Positions 57,779-64,000 of a stretch of DNA of 64,000 nucleotides are shown piece by piece. How positions within the stretch are numbered: the first letter of the stretch is position 1; each line of letters opens with the position of its first letter. Source of the DNA: UBA3263 sp964554335 (lineage in GTDB: Bacteria; Bacteroidota; Bacteroidia; Bacteroidales; Muribaculaceae); contig CAZKOF010000003.1 of assembly GCA_964554335.1 (NCBI GenBank), forward strand, positions 15,627-79,626, given 5' to 3'. The notes under the pieces are model-generated. The model was not told where the DNA came from. It saw only the letters and a program-made list of their open reading frames with translations, and ran no database searches. A program made the position numbers and the translations under genes.

Positions 57779-59290
57779 ATGGCAAGCAAAGCACTCCTCG
57801 TTATTCTCGATGGATGGGGCCTCGGCAACCATTCCAAAGGCGACGTAATCTATCAGACCCCCACCCCCTACTGGGATTCCCTTCTGAAAACATATCCTCA
57901 CTCCGAGCTGCAGGCTTCGGGCGAAAATGTCGGCCTTCCCGACGGACAGATGGGCAACTCCGAAGTCGGCCACCTCAATATCGGCGCAGGTCGCGTGGTG
58001 TATCAGGACCTGGTGAAAATCAACAAGGCCATCGCCAACAAATCGATTCTCAACAATCCCGAGATAAAACGCGCTTTTGAAACCGCCAAAACTACCGGCT
58101 GCGGTCTCCACCTCATGGGTCTGACCAGCGACGGCGGCGTGCACTCAAGTCTCGACCACCTCTTCGCTCTTCTTGACATTGCCAAGCACTACGGTCTGGA
58201 GAAAGTCTATGTACACTGCTTCATGGACGGCCGCGACACCGATCCCCGCTCCGGCAAGGGCTTCATCGAGCAACTGCAGGAGCACATGGCCAAATCGACC
58301 GGCGTCATTGCCGACATAATCGGCCGCTACTATGCCATGGACCGAGACAAGCGCTGGGAGCGCGTCAAGGAGGCATATGACCTCCTCGTCGAAGGCAAGG
58401 GCGAACAGGCAACCGATATGGTGGCAGCCACGCAACAGAGCTACGACAACGACGTCACCGACGAATTCATCAAACCCATTCATAACTCCACGGTCGACGG
58501 CACGATTAAGGAAAACGACGTCGTTATCTTCTTCAACTACCGCAACGACCGTGCCAAGGAACTCACCGTTGTGCTCACCCAGCACGACATGCCCGAACAG
58601 GGAATGCACACGATTCCCGGCCTGCAATACTATTGCATGACTCCCTACGACGCATCGTTTACCGGCGTGCATATTCTTTTCGATAAAGAGAACGTTGACA
58701 ACACCCTCGGCGAATACATCTCCAACCGTGGTCTGCACCAGCTCCATATTGCGGAAACCGAGAAGTATGCCCACGTGACCTTCTTCTTCAACGGCGGCCG
58801 CGAGCAGCCCTACGAGAATGAAGACCGCATCCTCGTGCCCTCGCCGAAAGTTGCGACCTACGACCTGAAGCCCGAAATGAGCGCATATGAGGTATGCGAC
58901 AAACTGACCGATGCAATCCGCTCCGAAAAATATGACTTCATCGTCGTGAACTACGCCAACGGCGACATGGTCGGTCACACAGGCGTATATGAGGCCATCG
59001 AAAAAGCTGTTGTTGCAGTTGACGAATGCTTGATGGCAACCATCGAAGCCGCCAAGGAGGCCGGCTATGAAGCTATAATCATTGCTGACCATGGCAACGC
59101 CGACAACGCCATCAATGCCGACGGCACACCCAACACGGCCCACTCGCTCAACCCCGTGCCCTGCATTTACGTCACCACAAACACTGACGCCCGCGTTGAG
59201 AACGGACGCCTCGCCGACGTGGCCCCGACTATCCTCAAAATCATGGGTCTTCAGCAGCCTCAGGAGATGACAGGCAAGGCCCTGATTTGA
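57779..59290 (+). CDS. gpmI: 2,3-bisphosphoglycerate-independent phosphoglycerate mutase
   Basis: 503 residues. The phosphatase core starts LLVILDGWGLG. The catalytic serine is in MGNSEVGHLN (about residue 62), and metal ligands recur in GMDGRDTDPRSG-like (HCFMDGRDTDPRSG), VGHTGVYEA and IADHGNADN. It interconverts 3- and 2-phosphoglycerate in glycolysis, using manganese. It heads a same-strand run that includes thymidine kinase (1 bp gap). Confidence 0.97.
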   Translation: MASKALLVILDGWGLGNHSKGDVIYQTPTPYWDSLLKTYPHSELQASGENVGLPDGQMGNSEVGHLNIGAGRVVYQDLVKINKAIANKSILNNPEIKRAFETAKTTGCGLHLMGLTSDGGVHSSLDHLFALLDIAKHYGLEKVYVHCFMDGRDTDPRSGKGFIEQLQEHMAKSTGVIADIIGRYYAMDRDKRWERVKEAYDLLVEGKGEQATDMVAATQQSYDNDVTDEFIKPIHNSTVDGTIKENDVVIFFNYRNDRAKELTVVLTQHDMPEQGMHTIPGLQYYCMTPYDASFTGVHILFDKENVDNTLGEYISNRGLHQLHIAETEKYAHVTFFFNGGREQPYENEDRILVPSPKVATYDLKPEMSAYEVCDKLTDAIRSEKYDFIVVNYANGDMVGHTGVYEAIEKAVVAVDECLMATIEAAKEAGYEAIIIADHGNADNAINADGTPNTAHSLNPVPCIYVTTNTDARVENGRLADVAPTILKIMGLQQPQEMTGKALI

Positions 59291-59291
59291 T

Positions 59292-59918
59292 ATGGACCGC
59301 AAAGGCAAACTTTATTTCCGCTATGGGACAATGGGGTCGGCCAAAACGGCCCTGTTGCTCACCACGGCATATAACTTCGAGGAGAGAGGCATGCGCTACG
59401 TGTGCCTCAAACCGATTATTGACACACGCGAGGAGCGCAACGTGATCCACTCCCGCATCGGAATCGAGCGCGAATGCGAGTGGATTATGACTGACACCGA
59501 TCTCTATCAACTCGCACAGCAACTTTGCGAACGTGCCGGTTGTCTGATTGAGTGGTTCCTCATCGACGAGGTGCAGTTCCTGACCGCCGCCCAGGTCGAC
59601 CAGCTCGCAAGACTGGTCGACGACTACGGTGTCAACGTTATCTGCTACGGACTGCGCACCGATTTCCGCACCCACCTCTTCGAAGGATCGCGCAGGCTCT
59701 TTGAGATTGCCGACACAATCGACGAAATCAAGAGCACCTGCACCTGCGGCCGTAAAACCATTGTCAACGCGCGCATTGACGCCAACGGCGACATGGTCGA
59801 GGAGGGCGCGCAGGTTGAAATCGGCGGCGATGACCGATACATTGCCGTGTGTCGTAATTGCTGGCGCAACAAACGCATAGAGCAAGCGCGCCGTAACGCC
59901 CTGCCTTTCGACATATGA
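59292..59918 (+). CDS. tdk: Thymidine kinase
   Basis: 208 residues. Walker A is GTMGSAKTALLL (about 9-20) and the second acidic motif is IDEVQFLTA. The zinc lasso cysteines appear in STCTCGRKT and CRNCW. This is the type II (TK1-like) enzyme, which phosphorylates thymidine with ATP for salvage. It overlaps the DUF3108 gene by 4 bp. Confidence 0.95.
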   Translation: MDRKGKLYFRYGTMGSAKTALLLTTAYNFEERGMRYVCLKPIIDTREERNVIHSRIGIERECEWIMTDTDLYQLAQQLCERAGCLIEWFLIDEVQFLTAAQVDQLARLVDDYGVNVICYGLRTDFRTHLFEGSRRLFEIADTIDEIKSTCTCGRKTIVNARIDANGDMVEEGAQVEIGGDDRYIAVCRNCWRNKRIEQARRNALPFDI

Positions 59919-60685
59919 AGCGACTGATTATCCTTTTGACGCTTGCGGCATGTGCCCTTGCCGCCTTTTGCGGAATTCCCGAATATAGCGGCGAGGACCT
60001 GTCGTATCGCGTCACTTACAAGTGGGGCTTCATCCAGAAACAAGCAGGCTCGGCATCGTTCAGGCTGACCAAACATCCCGAATATTACTCGGCAGTGCTG
60101 ACCGCCCGGACCCAACCGTGGGCCGACAAGATTTTTCAGGTCCGTGACACCTTGTCGGGCAACATGCGGCCTGGCGACATGGCCCCTACCCTCTACGTTA
60201 AGTCCACTCACGAGGGCGGAGAGTATCGCCATGACGTCATAAAGTACACCTACACCGGCGACCTGATGACGGCAACATGCCGCCGCTTCAAAATCAACAA
60301 GAAAGGAGAGCAATCGATAACCGACACGACACTCGTTGCCAAACTACCCGGGACAGACATGCTCAGCGTCTACTATCTCGTCAGACGCCTGCCGTTCGAC
60401 ACTATGGAACCGGGCACGATTGTCCGGGCAAGCATCTTCTCGGGTAAGAAAATCGAGCAGCTGGCCGTGAAATATCTCGGCATCGAGACCATAAAACTTA
60501 ACGACCGCAAATATCGTTGCTATAAAATCAATTTCACGTTCTCATCGGAGCGCATGAAAAATTCCTCTGCTCCGATGTGGGCCTGGATTTCAACCGAAGG
60601 GCAGCGCGTCCCTGTAAAGCTCATTGGCGAGCTACCCGTCGGTAAGATTCAAGTGTTGTGGAATGACCCGAATGCAAAACATTAA
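59915..60685 (+). CDS. DUF3108 secreted protein
   Basis: 256 residues with a signal peptide (about 1-20, ending ALAAFCG). The mature beta-rich chain follows the DUF3108 pattern: GEDLSYRVTYKWGFIQKQAG at the start, then DTLSGNMRPGDMAPTLYVKS, and a late VKLIGELPVGKIQVLW. The domain is thought to be an outer-leaflet or lipoprotein-like beta barrel relative, with no known activity. It overlaps tdk and is 20 bp before the C1 peptidase. Confidence 0.82.
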   Translation: MKRLIILLTLAACALAAFCGIPEYSGEDLSYRVTYKWGFIQKQAGSASFRLTKHPEYYSAVLTARTQPWADKIFQVRDTLSGNMRPGDMAPTLYVKSTHEGGEYRHDVIKYTYTGDLMTATCRRFKINKKGEQSITDTTLVAKLPGTDMLSVYYLVRRLPFDTMEPGTIVRASIFSGKKIEQLAVKYLGIETIKLNDRKYRCYKINFTFSSERMKNSSAPMWAWISTEGQRVPVKLIGELPVGKIQVLWNDPNAKH

Positions 60686-60705
60686 ACCAACTCTCATCAC
60701 AGTTC

Positions 60706-61914
60706 ATGAAAAAACTTCTGACCTCCGCTGCCGCAGTAGCAGTAGCTCTCGGATCTTTCGCACAGGAAAGCGCTGATTCCGCAAAAAACGAGCCTCAGGG
60801 ATTTATCTTCACTGATGTCATCACAATTCCTTCGACTTCGGTCAAGGACCAGAACAAATCGGGAACATGCTGGAGCTTTGCCGGCACGGGATTCATTGAA
60901 GACTATGTCCGCAAAGTAAAAGGAGACTCTCTTGATCTGAGCGAGATGTACACCGTGCGCCAATGCTATCTCGACAAGGCCCGCCGCTTCGTTCGCCTGC
61001 AGGGCAACGGCAATTTCAGCCAGGGCGGCAGCATCATCGACGTACCCTACGTCATGGGCATCTATGGCGCAATTCCCGAAGATGTATACAATGGCTTGAA
61101 CTACGGCGAAGCCAAGCACGATCACGACGAGTTCTCACGCGCCCTCGAAGCATATATGGGCGCCATTACCAAAGGACGCAAAACCACAACCGCCTGGCTG
61201 CAGGGTTTGGAGGGCATTCTCGACGCATATCTCGGCAAGGTACCCGAAACTTTTGAATATCAGGGCAAGACATACACTCCGAAAAGCTATGCCGAGTCAT
61301 TGGGCGTGAACTTCGACGACTTCATCGCTTTCACATCCTTTACCCACCATCCTTATTGGAAACCGTTCGCTCTCGAAGTATGCGACAACTGGCTTTGGGC
61401 TCAATATGAGAATGTGCCGCTCGACGTCATGAAGCAGATTATCGACAACGCTCTTGAAAACGGCTATACCGTAAACTGGGCAGCCGACGTCAGCGAACAG
61501 GGTTTCAAATGGAAAGAAGGCTATGCAGTTCTGCCCGTAAAAAAGACCGAATCCGACCTAAACGGCACCGAACTCAGCCGCTGGGTTACCCTGAGCGACG
61601 CCGACCGAGAGAAAGAGGCATATAAATTCACCGGACCGTCAGACCTGGTGGAGGTTAAAGTGACTCCCGAAGAGCGTCAGCGCATGTTTGAGAACCACGA
61701 GACTACCGACGACCACGGCATGGTTATCGTCGGAACCGCCACCGACCAGAACGGAAACAAGTTCTATAAGGTCAAAAACTCATGGGACACCAATCATGTC
61801 TACAACGGATATCTCTATGTCTCAGAGCCATACCTGTTGGCAAAGACCATGAGTTTCATGGTTCACAAGAACGCCGTGCCTGAAAAGGTCAAAAAACAAC
61901 TCAACCTGAAATGA
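60706..61914 (+). CDS. C1 family cysteine peptidase (PepC/bleomycin hydrolase-like)
   Basis: 402 residues. A signal peptide (about 1-19, ending GSFAQ) is present. The active-site Cys is in NKSGTCWSFAG (about 47-57), the His in DDHGMVIVG, and the Asn in KVKNSW. This is the aminopeptidase C branch, normally cytoplasmic. The export signal puts this one in the periplasm, as in other Bacteroidales. Substrate unknown. It overlaps the next gene by 4 bp. Confidence 0.92.
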   Translation: MKKLLTSAAAVAVALGSFAQESADSAKNEPQGFIFTDVITIPSTSVKDQNKSGTCWSFAGTGFIEDYVRKVKGDSLDLSEMYTVRQCYLDKARRFVRLQGNGNFSQGGSIIDVPYVMGIYGAIPEDVYNGLNYGEAKHDHDEFSRALEAYMGAITKGRKTTTAWLQGLEGILDAYLGKVPETFEYQGKTYTPKSYAESLGVNFDDFIAFTSFTHHPYWKPFALEVCDNWLWAQYENVPLDVMKQIIDNALENGYTVNWAADVSEQGFKWKEGYAVLPVKKTESDLNGTELSRWVTLSDADREKEAYKFTGPSDLVEVKVTPEERQRMFENHETTDDHGMVIVGTATDQNGNKFYKVKNSWDTNHVYNGYLYVSEPYLLAKTMSFMVHKNAVPEKVKKQLNLK

Positions 61915-62426
61915 GAAAACTCATTGCGCTCTCCTTACTGACGCTGCTGGCTGCGACTTCATGTCGCACCACGGAGGCCAATTACCGAGCAGCCTACGAG
62001 GCCACCAAAGCCTCGCAGGCTGCCACTCTCTCCGATGACGGCCTCGACGAGAATACCCGCCGCCTTCTCAACCTCAACAACAAGCAGCATCAATATATCC
62101 AGATTGTCGGCTCAGACACTCTGAATATCACCAACGTATTCGCCACCCTCGAGGAGGGACCGATGACATCAGCTCCTGAGTTTGCGGTAGTCGCCAATGC
62201 TTTTTCACAAATATTCAACGCAAAGGCGCTGCTGAAGCGCCTTCAGGACGCCGGCTTCGCAGATGCGTATATCTTCAAAAGCGCAACTCCCGATTATTAC
62301 GTCGCCGCCGGTGGCAGCGACAACGTTGCCGACATCCCGGCCATACGCGACGCCCTCGCAAAGGCCGGCAACCCCGGCTCGCGCAAGGGCTTCCCCTCCA
62401 TTGTTCGCGTTCCCCGTTTAAAATAG
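61911..62426 (+). CDS. Lipoprotein with SPOR-like domain
   Basis: 171 residues. The lipobox is AATSC (C18). After a helical linker (AYEATKASQAATLSDDG), the C-terminal ~75 residues (VVANAFSQIFNAKALLKRLQ, ADAYIFKSATPDYYVAAGG) match a SPOR repeat. It would sit in a membrane and touch peptidoglycan. It lies between the C1 peptidase and the mla genes. Confidence 0.72.
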   Translation: MRKLIALSLLTLLAATSCRTTEANYRAAYEATKASQAATLSDDGLDENTRRLLNLNNKQHQYIQIVGSDTLNITNVFATLEEGPMTSAPEFAVVANAFSQIFNAKALLKRLQDAGFADAYIFKSATPDYYVAAGGSDNVADIPAIRDALAKAGNPGSRKGFPSIVRVPRLK

Positions 62427-62436
62427 AATATCCAAT

Positions 62437-63189
62437 ATGACACTCTTCGAGAAATCCATGCGTGACCTCGGGCAATACTGCCTGCTGATGAGTCGAGTTC
62501 TGACAATACCCGACCGATGGCGTGAATTCTTCAAGCGCACGGTAAACGAAATCTACAAGCTCGGCATCGACTCGATTCCGCTGGTAATCATCATCTCGGT
62601 ATTTATCGGCGCCGTAATCACCATTCAGATGCAGCTGAACGTAACTTCCCCTCTGCTGCCTGCATATGCCGTCGGACTGACTACCCGCGAAATCATTCTG
62701 CTGGAGTTCTCCTCATCAATTCTCTGCCTCATTCTCGCCGGCAAGGTCGGCTCGAACATCGCATCTGAAATCGGTACGATGCGCGTTACCGAACAGATTG
62801 ACGCGCTCGACATCATGGGCGTAAACTCTGCCAACTACCTGATCTTGCCGAAGATTGTCGGCTTTCTGCTGATTATTCCGGTACTCACAATTCTCTCGAT
62901 GGGCACTTCGATTCTCGGCGGCCTCGGCATCGCCTATTTCACCGACATGATTTCGGTCAGCAAGTTCACTTACGGCCTGCAGGCATTCTTCAACCCCTGG
63001 TACGTTTGGTACTCGCTGATCAAGAGCGTTGTTTTCAGCGTCATAATAACCTCAACGGCCTCCTACTTCGGATATTATGTGAAGGGGGGCGCGCTTGAAG
63101 TCGGAAAAGCTTCCACCCAGGCCGTTGTCAACTCCTCGATTCTCATTCTCTTTTTCGACGTGATGCTAACGAAACTCCTACTGCAATGA
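62437..63189 (+). CDS. mlaE: MlaE-type ABC permease (lipid transport)
   Basis: 250 residues with about five membrane helices. MlaE motifs are ELGIDSIPLVIIISVFIGAV-like near residues 40-60 and KVGSNIASEIGTMRVTEQID (about 105-124). With the following ATPase it forms the core of an Mla/MCE phospholipid transporter between the membranes. The MCE-domain protein is not in the window and would be expected just downstream. It overlaps mlaF by 4 bp. Confidence 0.92.
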   Translation: MTLFEKSMRDLGQYCLLMSRVLTIPDRWREFFKRTVNEIYKLGIDSIPLVIIISVFIGAVITIQMQLNVTSPLLPAYAVGLTTREIILLEFSSSILCLILAGKVGSNIASEIGTMRVTEQIDALDIMGVNSANYLILPKIVGFLLIIPVLTILSMGTSILGGLGIAYFTDMISVSKFTYGLQAFFNPWYVWYSLIKSVVFSVIITSTASYFGYYVKGGALEVGKASTQAVVNSSILILFFDVMLTKLLLQ

Positions 63190-63956
63190 TTGAAGTTCAA
63201 AACGTTACCAAGTCCTTTGACGGCAAGACGATTCTCCACGACGTTTCGTGTGAGTTCTATACCGGCAAGACCAATCTGATTATCGGCCAGAGCGGCTCAG
63301 GCAAAACGGTGCTTATGAAGTCGATTGTCGGTCTCGTAACTCCCGAGCAGGGCCATATTCTTTTTGACGGCCGCGACGTAATGACGATGAATGCCAACAA
63401 CCGCAAGGATTTGCGCAAGGAGATTGGAATGTTGTTTCAAGGCTCGGCGTTGTTCGATAGCGAAACCGTGCTCGGTAACGTAATGTTTCCGCTGGTCATG
63501 TTCTCCGATATGTCGCGGGCAGAGATGCGCGATCGTGCCCTCTTCTGCCTCGAGCGCGTCAACCTTAAAGGCTCCGATAAGAAATATCCCGCAGAGTTGT
63601 CGGGCGGCATGCAGAAACGTGTGGCGATTGCCCGTGCCATTGCCCTAAACCCAAAATATCTTTTTTGCGACGAGCCCAACTCAGGCCTCGATCCGCGCAC
63701 ATCCCTGCTGATTGACGAACTGCTGAGCGACATCACCCATGAGTATAATATCACGACGATTATCAATACCCACGACATGAACTCAGTGCTCGGAATAGGT
63801 GAAAACATCATATTTCTCAACAAGGGACGCAAAGAATGGGTTGGGAAGTCGGACCAGATTTACTGTTCAGACAATAAGGCACTGACCGACTTCGTTTTCG
63901 CTACAGACCTGTTTCAGAAAGTCCGGGAATACAAAGTGTCAAAAATTAAACTATAA
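63186..63956 (+). CDS. mlaF: MlaF-type ABC ATP-binding protein
   Basis: 256 residues. Walker A is GQSGSGKT (about 36-43), the signature is LSGGMQKRVAIARAI, and Walker B is YLFCDEPNSGLD. The C-terminal extension is typical of MlaF. It powers MlaE in moving phospholipids between inner and outer membranes. It is the last gene in the window; the remaining 44 bp hold nothing I can identify. Confidence 0.93.
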   Translation: MIEVQNVTKSFDGKTILHDVSCEFYTGKTNLIIGQSGSGKTVLMKSIVGLVTPEQGHILFDGRDVMTMNANNRKDLRKEIGMLFQGSALFDSETVLGNVMFPLVMFSDMSRAEMRDRALFCLERVNLKGSDKKYPAELSGGMQKRVAIARAIALNPKYLFCDEPNSGLDPRTSLLIDELLSDITHEYNITTIINTHDMNSVLGIGENIIFLNKGRKEWVGKSDQIYCSDNKALTDFVFATDLFQKVREYKVSKIKL

Positions 63957-64000
63957 CTTTCATTGAAGTTACGTAATATCCCAGCCGATCTCTGCCATGA

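Noticed and set aside
58145..59308. 387-codon open frame on the minus strand opposite gpmI
   Set aside because: gpmI is certain from catalytic motifs; the antisense frame is a by-product of GC-rich third positions.

Overview
The window reads as a contiguous piece of core chromosome from a Bacteroidales bacterium. Its nearest look is Muribaculaceae-like, but that family-level call is inference from gene style. The supporting signs are: Bacteroidetes-type promoters (TAnnTTTG -7 box, often with a TTG -33 box 19-20 nt upstream); the LpxC-FabZ fusion typical of the phylum; a MoxR/Bat aerotolerance-type operon; DUF4252 proteins beside an ECF sigma factor; type IX secretion-like C-terminal sorting sequences; and weak use of Shine-Dalgarno sites. 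Coding density is very high. The longest gene-free stretch is about 210 bp (57568-57778). I see no tRNA, rRNA, CRISPR array, prophage or insertion sequence.

Layout. 1-2048: tail of an unknown gene, then an ECF sigma factor, a membrane anti-sigma-like protein and two tandem DUF4252 proteins. 2075-4423: two glycosyltransferases and a TM2 protein. 4420-5849 (minus): a double universal stress protein and a small HTH-like protein. 5983-14211 (minus): the moxR-DUF58-membrane protein-batA-batBC-batD-batE operon. 14325-16178 (minus): engB, a small HU protein and an HU-transmembrane-LysM protein. 16310-19501: lpxD, lpxC/fabZ, lpxA. 19634-27163: an eight-gene transporter/efflux operon containing a YtrA-type GntR regulator, with a candidate operator at its promoter. 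27324-31233: a four-subunit 2-oxoacid:ferredoxin oxidoreductase, an orphan 125-residue protein and a lipoprotein peptidyl-prolyl isomerase. 31342-37699: ffh, folD, a CapA-like protein, an NfnAB/GltA-like flavoprotein pair and an aldose epimerase-like protein. 37736-44946: EamA exporter, dGTPase, TPM protein, NlpC/P60 lipoprotein, a first U32 protein and L-serine dehydratase. 44939-47323 (minus): two half-size chromate transporters and folC. 47369-48247: an unknown exported protein. 48218-49878 (minus): OmpA lipoprotein and polyprenyl synthase. 49958-51181: a start-less remnant of a repeat-containing surface protein. 51240-55362: an HU-like/SPOR membrane protein, a T9SS type B-like protein, a second U32 protein and a HAD phosphatase. 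55331-55888 (minus): outer membrane protein. 56096-57567: ECF sigma factor, DUF4286-like protein, ruvC. 57779-63956: gpmI, tdk, DUF3108, a C1 peptidase, a SPOR-like lipoprotein, mlaE and mlaF.

Two themes run through the region: envelope construction (lipid A, Bat, Mla, OmpA, LysM/SPOR proteins, efflux) and ferredoxin-linked anaerobic metabolism (the oxidoreductase and the Nfn-like pair). The most unusual content is two separate proteins that join a cytoplasmic HU-like (DNA-binding) fold, through one membrane helix, to a periplasmic peptidoglycan-binding domain (LysM in one, SPOR in the other). Also notable are the candidate GntR operator, several near-leaderless promoters, four convergent gene pairs that all overlap, and a surface-protein gene missing its 5' end.
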